In this document: positions 1 through 7,498 of the stretch, in pieces
Layout of the letters: the number at the start of each line of letters is the position of its first letter
Position numbering within the stretch: the stretch's first letter is position 1
Virus record (IMG/VR): IMGVR_UViG_3300030116_002682
Span: 15,838-62,884 of that record
Length of the DNA stretch: 47,047 nucleotides
Direction: 5' to 3' (one strand)
Source of the DNA: a virus
Translations under genes and position numbers: made by a program
The notes under the pieces: generated by a model
The model's input: the letters and a program-made list of their open reading frames with translations, nothing else
Told to the model about the DNA's origin: nothing
Database searches by the model: none

Positions 1-238
1 TTAATTTCTTAAGGGTTATATCCTATTTGGTATTAACATAGCCCATAAATTAATTTAAATGCCCTTGCAAGGCAAAGAAGGTCCTTTGAGCTATTCCGAT
101 TTTTTTTTTTTTATTTTAATCAAAGGGAGGGGTGTGCTATATAGATATAAAGGGATATATAACCCACATCCAAAAGAGAACCTATTTGACAAAGGAATAT
201 TTATTTGCTAAAAGGAAAAAAACTAACCATCTTATGAT
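1..238. other. Leader upstream of module A late operon
   Basis: No convincing gene is seen. The stretch holds a perfect 10-bp palindrome, CCTTGCAAGG (63-72). A hairpin CAAAG (73-77) / CTTTG (84-88) is followed 11 bases later by a run of 13 T (100-112). A second CAAAG copy (121-125) could compete for the same CTTTG arm. The layout resembles an attenuator in front of the ParB-like gene but is unproven. The promoter at 186-214 lies downstream of it. Confidence 0.5.
186..214 (+). promoter_or_regulatory. sigma70-like late promoter, module A
   Basis: The -35 box is TTGACA (186-191), followed by a 17-base spacer and -10 TAAAAG (209-214). A TG one base upstream of the -10 gives an extended -10 (TGCTAAAA). 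The same arrangement (TTGACT, TGCTAAAG) precedes the equivalent ParB-like gene of module B at 37209-37236, which supports it as the late operon promoter. The predicted transcript start is near 221, giving a leader of about 17 bases. Confidence 0.6.
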
Positions 239-784
239 ATGAAAATAGAATTAGTTAAACCAGATAAGCTTATACCTTATGATAAGAATCCTCGTAAGAA
301 TGATAGTGCTATAAGAGTAATAAAGAATAGCATAAAAGAATTTGGATTTCGCCAGCCGATAGTAGTAGATGAAAATATGGTAATCCTAGTAGGGCATACC
401 AGATGCCGCGCTGCTATGGAATTAGGAATAGATGCTGTACCAGTGCATAAAGCAATAGGATTAAGCGATATACAAAAGAAGGCATATAGGATTATGGATA
501 ATAAGTCCCAAGAGTATTCTCAATGGGATTATGATTTATTAAAATTAGAGATAGGAGAATTGCCTCAAGATTTTAAAGAGCTTACTGGTTTTGAAGAAGA
601 TGATTTAAAATTTTTAGAATCGCAGGATTGGATAAGCGATATAGACCCTCTTACTCAAGGAACATCTTTAGATGGAGTTAATAGCAAAATAATATTAGAG
701 ATTGCATCAGAGCATAAGCAAGAAGCTTTAGGAATGATTAAAGAAATACTTAAAATAAATAATATAGAGTATACTTTAAAATGA
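239..784 (+). CDS. ParB/sulfiredoxin-fold protein, possible DpdB-like partner
   Basis: This 181-residue protein opens with a ParB/Srx-like domain (about residues 1-95). It has the family's 'I.PYDKNPRKN' opening, a GHTRCRAA signature near residue 52 that forms the nucleotide-binding loop, and a following 'ADNK'-like MDNKS segment. The last 40 residues do not match the C-terminus of the module B homologue at 37244. It overlaps the DpdA-like gene by four bases, so the two are probably translationally coupled. In bacterial Dpd systems the ParB/Srx-like ATPase DpdB works with DpdA to insert preQ0 into DNA, and this gene may be the phage counterpart. That role is inference, because module B carries a ParB-like gene without DpdA. 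A generic ParB-like nuclease-fold protein is the alternative. Confidence 0.75.
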   Translation: MKIELVKPDKLIPYDKNPRKNDSAIRVIKNSIKEFGFRQPIVVDENMVILVGHTRCRAAMELGIDAVPVHKAIGLSDIQKKAYRIMDNKSQEYSQWDYDLLKLEIGELPQDFKELTGFEEDDLKFLESQDWISDIDPLTQGTSLDGVNSKIILEIASEHKQEALGMIKEILKINNIEYTLK

Positions 785-1596
785 TGAATATATTATGTGC
801 TTATCCTTATATAGATAAAAGCTATATAAAAATATATAATCAAAATGAAAAAAAAATAAAATTTTTATTAGATAGTGGCGCCTTTACGGCTTTTAATAAT
901 GGAGAGCCGATAAATTTAGAAGAGTATTGTGCTTTTATAAAAAATCCCCCAATTAAAATTTGGAAATATTTTGTATTAGATGTTATAGGAAATCCTAAAG
1001 CTACAAAAAAAAATTATTATACTATGTTAGATAAAGGATTAAATCCAATTCCCATATTTACCAGAGGAGAAAATCCAGCAGTGCTAAATGAATATTATAA
1101 AACTAGCGATATAGTTGGAATAGGAGGATTGGTAGGAACTAAAGGAAATAATGCTTTTGTTAATGGAATTATGAAATTAGCAAAAAAAAGAAAAATTCAT
1201 TTATTAGGATTTACCAAACCAGATTATATTAAATATCATAGACCTTATATGTGCGATTCTAGTGCCTGGTTAACTGCTCATAGATATGGCACTATTACTA
1301 TTTATTTAGGAAATGGAAATAAAATAAGAATACAAAAAAAGAAAATTAATACTCTTTCCAAATGCAAACAGGATAGAATACAGGAGATGGGAATAAATTA
1401 TAAAAATTTATTAAGCGAAAAAAACTGGAGAGGAGCAAATTCTTTATCTGGTAGTTTAAATTGTGCAGGAGAAGTTTTATATTCTTTAGAATGTGCTAAA
1501 TATTTAAAAGTTAATTATTTTTTAGTTACTGGAGCACCTTATCAAATAACGCAAATTATTAAATGGTATGATTATTATAAGGAGAAAATACAATGA
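781..1596 (+). CDS. dpdA: DpdA-like 7-deazaguanine DNA transglycosylase
   Basis: This 271-residue protein resembles the phage DpdA branch of the tRNA-guanine transglycosylase fold. Features seen are LLDSGAFTAF (residues about 29-38, with the catalytic-type Asp), a YFVLDVIG strand, a GIGGLVG glycine-rich phosphate loop near 115, LLGFTKP near 142 and CDSSAW near 160. Known family members exchange guanine in DNA for preQ0 or a related base. It sits directly upstream of queC and within a complete preQ0 pathway, which strongly supports a DNA-modification role. The compact size fits the phage forms better than the longer bacterial DpdA. A tRNA substrate is the alternative but less likely. Confidence 0.75.
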   Translation: MMNILCAYPYIDKSYIKIYNQNEKKIKFLLDSGAFTAFNNGEPINLEEYCAFIKNPPIKIWKYFVLDVIGNPKATKKNYYTMLDKGLNPIPIFTRGENPAVLNEYYKTSDIVGIGGLVGTKGNNAFVNGIMKLAKKRKIHLLGFTKPDYIKYHRPYMCDSSAWLTAHRYGTITIYLGNGNKIRIQKKKINTLSKCKQDRIQEMGINYKNLLSEKNWRGANSLSGSLNCAGEVLYSLECAKYLKVNYFLVTGAPYQITQIIKWYDYYKEKIQ

Positions 1597-2285
1597 GTAA
1601 AGCTATGGTAGTATTATCAGGAGGGCAGGATTCCACAATATGTTTACATTGGGCATTAATAAATTATAAAGAAGTAGAAACTATTAGTTTTAATTATGGA
1701 CAAAAACATAGTTTAGAATTAAAAAGTGCTATTAAGATTTCTAATTTAAATAATGTTACCCATACGGTAATTAATGTTCCAGATATTTTAAAATCCAGAA
1801 GTCCTTTAATTAATAAAAATGAACAGTTAGAAGAATATAAAAATTATGAAGAAATGGATAAAATAATTGGGGATAGAGTGGAGTTAACTTTTGTTCCTAT
1901 GCGTAATGCTTTCTTTTTAACATTAGCTACTAATATTGCTTTATCTAAAGATATTAAAACTTTAGTAACAGGAGTATGTCAGCAAGATAATGCTAATTAT
2001 CCTGATTGCCGAGATTCTTTTATTCGCTCACAAGAATTGACAATTAATTATGCTTTAGGTATATCTGATTTTAATATTGTTACTCCTTTAATGTTTATGA
2101 GTAAAAAAGAAAGTATAATGTTAGCAATGAAAATGAATAAATGTATGGAATCTTTAGCTTATAGTCATACTTGTTATGCTGGTCAATTTCCGCCTTGTGG
2201 AAAATGCCACGCGTGTGTTTTAAGAGCTCAAGGTTTTAAGGAAGCAGGAGTTAAAGACCCATTAATAGAAAGAGCTAATAAATGA
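1593..2285 (+). CDS. queC: QueC, 7-cyano-7-deazaguanine (preQ0) synthase
   Basis: This 230-residue protein should convert 7-carboxy-7-deazaguanine plus ammonia and ATP into preQ0. The N-terminus has the PP-loop ATP-pyrophosphatase motif SGGQDS (residues 9-14). The middle carries the FVPMRNAFFLTLA helix and 'TGVCQQDNANYPDCR' substrate region. The C-terminus has a zinc site made of a Cys in HTCY and the CGKCHAC cluster. The length is normal for the family. The start overlaps the DpdA stop by four bases. As there is no queF in the window, preQ0 is likely the end product passed to DpdA. Confidence 0.95.
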   Translation: MSKAMVVLSGGQDSTICLHWALINYKEVETISFNYGQKHSLELKSAIKISNLNNVTHTVINVPDILKSRSPLINKNEQLEEYKNYEEMDKIIGDRVELTFVPMRNAFFLTLATNIALSKDIKTLVTGVCQQDNANYPDCRDSFIRSQELTINYALGISDFNIVTPLMFMSKKESIMLAMKMNKCMESLAYSHTCYAGQFPPCGKCHACVLRAQGFKEAGVKDPLIERANK

Positions 2286-2707
2286 TAGTAATAATACCTT
2301 GTGGAAGTAAAAAAAGTAACGAGCCTACTTTAATTAAAAATTTATATAAAGGAGGATATTTTAAATGGTGTAAAAAATGGGCAGAGTCTGTTACCAGCAA
2401 AGAAAAAATATATATTTTATCAGCTAAATATGGATTTATAAATTATTTATATCAAAAAAAAATATCGCCTTACGAAGTAACTTTTAATAATAAAATCAAC
2501 TGTATAGCTCAAAATATATTAAATAAACAAGCAATATATTTTAATATTAAAAAAGCTTTTGTATTAGGTGGTAAAAATTATATAGATAGATGTAAATTAG
2601 CTATTGATGATATTAATAGTATTCAAGAATTATATCCTGAAAAAAGATGGGGAATAGGTTATCAAATGCAATTTTTAAAAAATAATTTAGGAAAACAATT
2701 ATGGTAA
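2282..2707 (+). CDS. DUF6884-like protein
   Basis: This 141-residue protein has the pattern I associate with DUF6884: an N-terminal 'IIPCGSKK' motif, 'YILSAKYGFI' near residue 45, and a central helix before 'FVLGGKNYI'. The fold is probably Rossmann-like. Its function is unknown. It lies between queC and folE with four- and seven-base overlaps, so it is part of the modification operon. A DNA-base-modifying or base-recognition role is plausible from context only. Confidence 0.6.
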   Translation: MIVIIPCGSKKSNEPTLIKNLYKGGYFKWCKKWAESVTSKEKIYILSAKYGFINYLYQKKISPYEVTFNNKINCIAQNILNKQAIYFNIKKAFVLGGKNYIDRCKLAIDDINSIQELYPEKRWGIGYQMQFLKNNLGKQLW

Positions 2708-3363
2708 TATATGATTATTTAAAAAAAAATAAAATTCCATTTAAAGCAAATGATAATATATCAGAGCATTTAAATAAAGAATCTATAGAACAAATAAAAG
2801 TAAATATAAAATCTGCAGTAGATGATTTATTAAAAGCTTTATTAATAGATGTGGAGAATGACCATAATACTAAAGATACCGCACAAAGAATAACTAAAAT
2901 GTATATCGAAGAAATTTTTAAAGGAAGATATTATCCAATGCCTAAAGTAACAGAATTTCCTAATGCTAAACAATTAGATGAAATTTATACAGTTGGTCCT
3001 ATTACAGTTCGTTCTATGTGTTCGCATCACTTTGTTCCTATATTAGGTAAAGCTTGGATAGGAGTTATACCATCAGAAAAAGTGATAGGATTATCCAAAT
3101 TTAATAGAATAACAGAATGGATTATGGCAAGACCACAAATTCAAGAAGAATCAGCTATGCAATTAGCCGATGAAATAGAAAAATTAATAAAACCAAAAGC
3201 TTTAGGAGTTTTAATTAAAGCCCAACATATGTGTATGACTGTTAGAGGGGTAAGAGAGCACGATACCAGTATGGCGACATCAGTAATGAGAGGATTATTT
3301 AAAACTAATAGCGATGCTCGTAACGAATTATTAAATATTATTAAAGGACAAGGGTATATATAA
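2701..3363 (+). CDS. folE: FolE, GTP cyclohydrolase I
   Basis: This 220-residue enzyme makes 7,8-dihydroneopterin triphosphate from GTP, the first step to 7-deazaguanines. The type I core is clear: 'VRSMCSHHFVPILGKAWIGV' (residues about 100-119) gives a zinc Cys and the His pair, and 'HMCMTVRGVR' (about 178-187) gives the second zinc Cys and substrate Arg. The length matches bacterial FolE. Its 3' end overlaps the apparent start of queD, which lies in the +1 frame. Confidence 0.95.
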   Translation: MVIYDYLKKNKIPFKANDNISEHLNKESIEQIKVNIKSAVDDLLKALLIDVENDHNTKDTAQRITKMYIEEIFKGRYYPMPKVTEFPNAKQLDEIYTVGPITVRSMCSHHFVPILGKAWIGVIPSEKVIGLSKFNRITEWIMARPQIQEESAMQLADEIEKLIKPKALGVLIKAQHMCMTVRGVREHDTSMATSVMRGLFKTNSDARNELLNIIKGQGYI

Positions 3364-3808
3364 ATCTACAAAAACATACACACAAATAGGACCAGTTGCT
3401 TATAGACAATGGAGAGCAGATAGTCATTGTAATCTAATACACGGATATGCACTATCTTTTCATTTTGAATTTGAAAGTAAAACATTAGATGCTAGAAATT
3501 GGGTAATGGATTTTGGAGGATTAAAACCTTTAAAATCATTATTAGAGGATTGGTTTGACCATACTTTTTTATTAGCTCAAGATGACCCAGAGTATGAGTT
3601 TTTAAAACAGTTAGGAGAAAAAAAATTAGCAAAAATAACTGAAGTAGAAAAAACTGGTTGTGAAGGTATAGCTGATTTTTTATATGAATATATAAATACT
3701 ATATTTTTAAAAGATTATGGCGAACAAGATAGGATTTGGTGTTGCAAAGTAGAAGTGAGAGAAACAAATTCTAATATGGCTATGAAAGTAGGTCATAGAG
3801 ATGAGTAA
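3356..3808 (+). CDS. queD: QueD, 6-carboxytetrahydropterin synthase, non-canonical start
   Basis: The first ATG (3506) would begin after the active site. The same frame is open upstream and encodes 'RQWRADSHCNLIHGYALSF', which holds the QueD core: Cys25 as catalytic residue and His29 as zinc ligand in C-x3-H-G-x. There is a Tyr where most QueD have the second His of HGH. Later 'VMDFGGLK' and 'FDHTFLL' are also typical. No ATG, GTG or TTG is available in the extended frame. An ATA at 3356 sits seven bases after AAGGA (3344-3348) inside folE, giving 150 residues. A one- or two-base assembly error removing an ATG near 3364, or a +1 frameshift from folE, are alternatives. The enzyme converts dihydroneopterin triphosphate to carboxytetrahydropterin. 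Confidence 0.8.
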   Translation: MYKSTKTYTQIGPVAYRQWRADSHCNLIHGYALSFHFEFESKTLDARNWVMDFGGLKPLKSLLEDWFDHTFLLAQDDPEYEFLKQLGEKKLAKITEVEKTGCEGIADFLYEYINTIFLKDYGEQDRIWCCKVEVRETNSNMAMKVGHRDE

Positions 3809-4193
3809 ATATGCTTATTTAGATTGGTTAGATTTTGATTTAGCAATAAGTCGGTTATATGATAGGTATAAAGGAATGGAATTTTCTGGTATTTATGGGG
3901 TTAAAAGAGGAGGATTAATATTAGCAGTCGCATTATCCCATCAATTAAAGCTTAAATTTTTACAAAAACCTGAAAAAAATTGTTTATGGGTTGATGATAT
4001 TATAGATTCTGAACGAACTTTTAATAAATATAAGGGAAAATGCAAAGAATACTGTTGTTGGGTAAGCAAAAAAGATAATAGTAAATATTTTTCTTTATTA
4101 TTAAGTAAAAAATGGGTAGTCTTTCCTTGGGAATCTGCTAAATATACCGATATTAAAGAGGATTATCGTAAATATGTCGAGAGAATTACTTAA
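3801..4193 (+). CDS. Phosphoribosyltransferase-like protein
   Basis: This 130-residue protein has a type I phosphoribosyltransferase pattern. 'IYGVKRGGLILAVALSHQL' (about residues 32-50) matches the N-terminal loop. 'CLWVDDIIDSERTF' (about 60-73) matches the PRPP-binding loop with two acidic residues followed by a short Ser/Thr turn. It is short for the family. It overlaps queD by eight bases and queE by twenty, so it is embedded in the preQ0 operon. A purine-salvage role feeding the GTP pool, or salvage of a deazaguanine base, is possible. The substrate cannot be told from the sequence. Confidence 0.7.
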   Translation: MSKYAYLDWLDFDLAISRLYDRYKGMEFSGIYGVKRGGLILAVALSHQLKLKFLQKPEKNCLWVDDIIDSERTFNKYKGKCKEYCCWVSKKDNSKYFSLLLSKKWVVFPWESAKYTDIKEDYRKYVERIT

Positions 4194-4848
4194 AATTAAC
4201 GAAATATTCGAAACTATACAAGGAGAAGGAACACAAACTGGAACGGCTAGTGTTTTTGTCAGATTACAAGGATGTGATGTAGGATGTGCATTTTGCGATA
4301 CCAAGCATACCTGGGCAGATGATACAGGAAGTGTAAAAAAATTAGATTATATTTTAAATAAAAATATGGATACAGAGCATTGGTGTTGGTTGCAAAATTT
4401 TGACCTATATCAATTAATTAATAATAAATTTAAAGCTAAACATATAGTATTTACTGGAGGAGAACCTTGTTTATATGATTTAACAAGGGCAACCAACTAT
4501 TTTATACAAGGTAAATACACTTGTCAAATAGAAACTTCAGGCACAGAAGAAATAAAATGCAATCCAAAAACTTGGGTAACGGTATCGCCAAAAATAAATA
4601 TGAGTGGAGGTAAAAAATTAATACCATCTGCTATAGAACGAGCTAATGAAATTAAAATGCCCATAGGAAAACAAAAAGATATAGATATTTTAAAAGATTT
4701 TATTAAAGATTATCAGATAAAAGATAAAAGTATATATTTACAACCTTTAAGCCAAAGTAAAAAAGCAACAGAATTATGTGTGCAAAGTTGTATAGATTAT
4801 AATTGGAAAATCAGCATACAAACTCATAAATATATAGGATTAAGATAA
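4174..4848 (+). CDS. queE: QueE, 7-carboxy-7-deazaguanine synthase
   Basis: This 224-residue radical-SAM enzyme rearranges carboxytetrahydropterin to 7-carboxy-7-deazaguanine. The N-terminus has 'INEIFETIQGEG' and 'FVRLQGCDVGCAFCDTKHTW', giving the CX3CX2C iron-sulfur motif (residues about 33-40) used by many QueE. 'VFTGGEPC' near residue 91 is the SAM-binding GGE motif, and 'IETSGT' follows near 114. The length is normal. It completes the FolE-QueD-QueE-QueC route to preQ0 in this operon. Its stop abuts the TerS start at 4848. Confidence 0.95.
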   Translation: MSRELLKINEIFETIQGEGTQTGTASVFVRLQGCDVGCAFCDTKHTWADDTGSVKKLDYILNKNMDTEHWCWLQNFDLYQLINNKFKAKHIVFTGGEPCLYDLTRATNYFIQGKYTCQIETSGTEEIKCNPKTWVTVSPKINMSGGKKLIPSAIERANEIKMPIGKQKDIDILKDFIKDYQIKDKSIYLQPLSQSKKATELCVQSCIDYNWKISIQTHKYIGLR

Positions 4849-5228
4849 TGCCCAGACCACCATTTGAGCCAACACCAGAACAAGAAAGAGTTTGCTCTTT
4901 AGGGGTAGCATTTGGTTTAACGCACGAGCAAATAGCAAAGTTAGTAGGATGTGATGCTAAAACATTACGCAAACATTTTAGAAATGCTTTAGAAACTGGT
5001 AGAGAAAAATTAACTATGGCAATAGGAAGTCAATTATATAAAAAAGCTATGAACGGAGATACTATATCTGCAATTTTTTTAGCAAAAACTAAAGCTGGAT
5101 TTCAAGAAAAAGTGGAACACGAAGGTATACCTAATAATATATCCGTTAGTTTTAATTTAGAGCCTCCTAAAGAAGTTCTTGACGCAGAAGTAATTACAGA
5201 TAAAATAACCCATAAAAAAAAGGAGTAA
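4848..5228 (+). CDS. terS: Terminase small subunit, module A
   Basis: This 126-residue protein has an N-terminal helix-turn-helix, 'GLTHEQIAKLVGCDAKTLRKH' (about residues 24-44), typical of DNA-binding small terminases. A long central helix and a low-complexity C-tail follow. It is clearly homologous to module B's TerS at 39671, with most central residues identical. It should recognise the packaging site and hand DNA to TerL. In both modules it is the first conserved packaging gene after the variable modification cassette. Confidence 0.75.
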   Translation: MPRPPFEPTPEQERVCSLGVAFGLTHEQIAKLVGCDAKTLRKHFRNALETGREKLTMAIGSQLYKKAMNGDTISAIFLAKTKAGFQEKVEHEGIPNNISVSFNLEPPKEVLDAEVITDKITHKKKE

Positions 5229-5231
5229 GTT

Positions 5232-5348
5232 ATGCCCTATACAAATAAAAAAAAGCCGTCAAATCAAATACAAAGAAATAAAAAAAAAGTAAGAGTAGTG
5301 ATGGGAAATAAAAATAATAAAAAAAATAATTATAAAAAAACAACATAA
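5232..5348 (+). CDS. Small lysine/asparagine-rich basic protein
   Basis: This 38-residue ORF is very basic. Its segment KKKVRVVMGNKNNKK closely matches KKKVRIVMGNKNKK in the 40-residue ORF at 40515 of module B, which is the main reason for calling it real. It starts three bases after the TerS stop, and its stop overlaps the next ATG (TAATG at 5346-5350). Function unknown; a DNA-binding or capsid-associated role is possible from charge and position. Confidence 0.6.
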   Translation: MPYTNKKKPSNQIQRNKKKVRVVMGNKNNKKNNYKKTT

Positions 5349-5758
5349 TGTGGCATTACGAAAAAAATGTAATAACAAAACAAAATGCAAATATTTTGGC
5401 AAAAAAAGATGGTTATAAATTATTTACCGATATATTAATAGAACCTATTATTAAAATTATAAAAAAAATAATACCAATCGATATTTCAAAACCAAGTTAT
5501 TGTTTAGTAGAAAGCAGAAGTAGAGGACACGATTGGCATACAGATAAAGGCACAAATAATCATATGAGCTGGTGCAAATATAGTGCCTCTATATTATTAA
5601 CTAATCCTGATAATTATAGAGGTGGATATTTTTTAACAAGGGACAAAATAATTAAAAAAGCCCATTATTTAAGTATGTTATTATACTCTAGTGATATAGA
5701 GCATAAGGTTGAATCTTTTGATGGTAATAGAAAAGCTTTATTAATGTTTTTTAAATAA
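5348..5758 (+). CDS. 2OG-Fe(II) oxygenase-like protein
   Basis: This 136-residue protein shows the double-stranded beta-helix oxygenase signature. 'HDWHTDKG' provides the HxD iron ligands near residues 62-64. 'DIEHKVESFDGNRKALLMFF' near the C-terminus provides the distal His and an Arg that would bind 2-oxoglutarate. It is shorter than prolyl hydroxylases but within the range of phage versions. It lies between TerS and TerL and is absent from module B. The substrate could be a virion protein or a DNA base; proximity to the deazaguanine cassette makes DNA worth considering, but nothing in the sequence proves it. Confidence 0.65.
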   Translation: MWHYEKNVITKQNANILAKKDGYKLFTDILIEPIIKIIKKIIPIDISKPSYCLVESRSRGHDWHTDKGTNNHMSWCKYSASILLTNPDNYRGGYFLTRDKIIKKAHYLSMLLYSSDIEHKVESFDGNRKALLMFFK

Positions 5759-5759
5759 T

Positions 5760-7094
5760 ATGCACATAACTATTCCTTATACTCCCAGACCACAACAAGC
5801 TAAATTACATTCAAATACTAAAAGATTTAAAATTTGCGTATCTCATAGAAGATGGGGAAAATCGGTTTATGCAGTTACAGAATTATTAAGAAAAGCTTTA
5901 GAGATTAAAACAGAAAGAAAAGATGGTAGATTTGCTTATATAGCTCCATACTATCGACAAGCAAAAGCGGTTGCTTGGGATTATTTATTATATTATACAA
6001 AAGATATTCCTGGAACAAAAATAAATCAATCTGAATTGCGTATAGATTTAATTAATGGTAGTCGTATACGATTATATGGTGCAGGAGATGACCCAGATGC
6101 CCTTCGTGGAATTTTCTTGGATGGGGTAATTCTCGACGAGTATGCCGACATGAGTCCTAGAATGTGGAGTGAAATTATTAGACCAGCTTTAACAGATAGA
6201 AAAGGATGGGCAATATTTATTGGAACACCAAAAGGAAGAAATCAATTCTGGCAATTATATCAAAATGCAAAAAGTGATAATGAATGGTATCGAGTTATAT
6301 ATCGTGCTAGCGAAACAGGAGTGGTAGACCCAAAAGAATTAGAAGCGGCAAAAAAACAAATGGGCGAAGATGAATATATGCAAGAATTTGAATGCAGTTG
6401 GGCGGCTGCCATTAAAGGCTCTTATTATGGTAATTTAATTATAGAAGCAGAACAGGAAGGGAGAGTAACTAAAGTAGATTTAGACCCAACATTACCAGTT
6501 CATGTTGCCTGGGATTTAGGAATATCAGATAGTTGTGCTTTATGGTTTTTTCAAGTAACTATGGGCGAAATTAGAGTTATAGATTGTTATGAAAGTGCAG
6601 GAGTAGGATTAGAACATTATGTTAAAGTTATGAAAGAAATGAATATAGATTATTGGGGAGATGATTATTTGCCTCACGATGCTAAAGTAAGAGAGCTAGG
6701 AACTGGTAGAACAAGGGCGGAAACTTTAATTAATATGGGTAGGCGACCACGCATAGTTCCTAATCATAAAGTTGATGATGGAATCAATGCTGTACGATTA
6801 TTATTGCAAAATTGTTATTTTGATGCTAATAAGTGTGAAAATGGTTTAAACGCATTGCGTAATTATCAAAGAGAATGGGATGATGTTAAAAGAGTATTTA
6901 AAAGAAATCCTTTACATAATTGGAGTTCGCATTTCTCCGATAGTTTTAGATATTTGGCTATGTCCTATAAACATATCAAACCTAAAAAAGAAGAGCCAGA
7001 TATAATGAAAGAAATGTTAAAAACTCCAACATTAGATGAAATGATAAAAATGCACGAAAAAGAAAAACGCAGTAAACCAGAGAGAAGAATTTAA
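5760..7094 (+). CDS. terL: Terminase large subunit, module A
   Basis: This 444-residue DNA-packaging motor has an N-terminal ATPase with Walker A 'HRRWGKS' (residues 29-35) and Walker B 'GIFLDGVILDEYADM' (about 119-133). A coupling motif 'FIGTPKG' near 155 follows. The C-terminal RNase H-like nuclease starts with 'HVAWDLGISDS' (about 248) and ends with 'SHFSDSFRYLA'. Its first 100 residues match 91 of 100 in module B's TerL (41189), yet many codons differ. The length is normal. Confidence 0.95.
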   Translation: MHITIPYTPRPQQAKLHSNTKRFKICVSHRRWGKSVYAVTELLRKALEIKTERKDGRFAYIAPYYRQAKAVAWDYLLYYTKDIPGTKINQSELRIDLINGSRIRLYGAGDDPDALRGIFLDGVILDEYADMSPRMWSEIIRPALTDRKGWAIFIGTPKGRNQFWQLYQNAKSDNEWYRVIYRASETGVVDPKELEAAKKQMGEDEYMQEFECSWAAAIKGSYYGNLIIEAEQEGRVTKVDLDPTLPVHVAWDLGISDSCALWFFQVTMGEIRVIDCYESAGVGLEHYVKVMKEMNIDYWGDDYLPHDAKVRELGTGRTRAETLINMGRRPRIVPNHKVDDGINAVRLLLQNCYFDANKCENGLNALRNYQREWDDVKRVFKRNPLHNWSSHFSDSFRYLAMSYKHIKPKKEEPDIMKEMLKTPTLDEMIKMHEKEKRSKPERRI

Positions 7095-7498
7095 TGACTG
7101 AAGAAGAAAAATTAATGATGGCAGAGATGTTAAAAAGAGAACATAATTTATTGCAGTATCATCAAGATTCTATTAATAATAATCTTAAAATTAATGAGGA
7201 TGGTTCTCCTACAACTGTTTATATAAAAGGAGCTGTAAATCCAGAACAACCTGATAGATTATATGCCGTTCCAGGTTATGATAATAAAACAGGAGAAATT
7301 ATAGATAATGAAGATAAATTAACTGATATAGCTATAGAGAGAGGATATTTTGATGATATGCCATATACAACTAGATACCCTGATGATAGAGAATTAACTA
7401 TAGAAGAACATATGGCATTAGTAAATAAATTAAAAGAATCTATTAATAGAGATGGTGTTATGATTCAAAAAATAAGAGGAACTTATGGCAGAAACTAG
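7094..7498 (+). CDS. Hypothetical protein between TerL and portal, module A only
   Basis: This 134-residue acidic protein is not recognised. It has an N-terminal helix, a central 'VYIKGAVNPEQPDRLYAVPGYD' segment and a helical C-terminus. It overlaps the TerL stop (TAATG) and the portal start by fourteen bases, so it is translated within the packaging operon. Module B has no counterpart: there the portal start directly follows the TerL stop. That makes it a dispensable insertion. Confidence 0.7.
   Translation: MTEEEKLMMAEMLKREHNLLQYHQDSINNNLKINEDGSPTTVYIKGAVNPEQPDRLYAVPGYDNKTGEIIDNEDKLTDIAIERGYFDDMPYTTRYPDDRELTIEEHMALVNKLKESINRDGVMIQKIRGTYGRN

Noticed and set aside
3506-3808. A 100-residue truncated QueD from the ATG at 3506
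   Set aside because: The open frame upstream encodes the catalytic Cys and zinc His, so the protein almost certainly starts earlier.
4174-4848. Generic radical-SAM activase rather than QueE
   Set aside because: The FETIQGEG start, LQGCDVGCAFCD cluster and neighbours FolE, QueD and QueC specify QueE.
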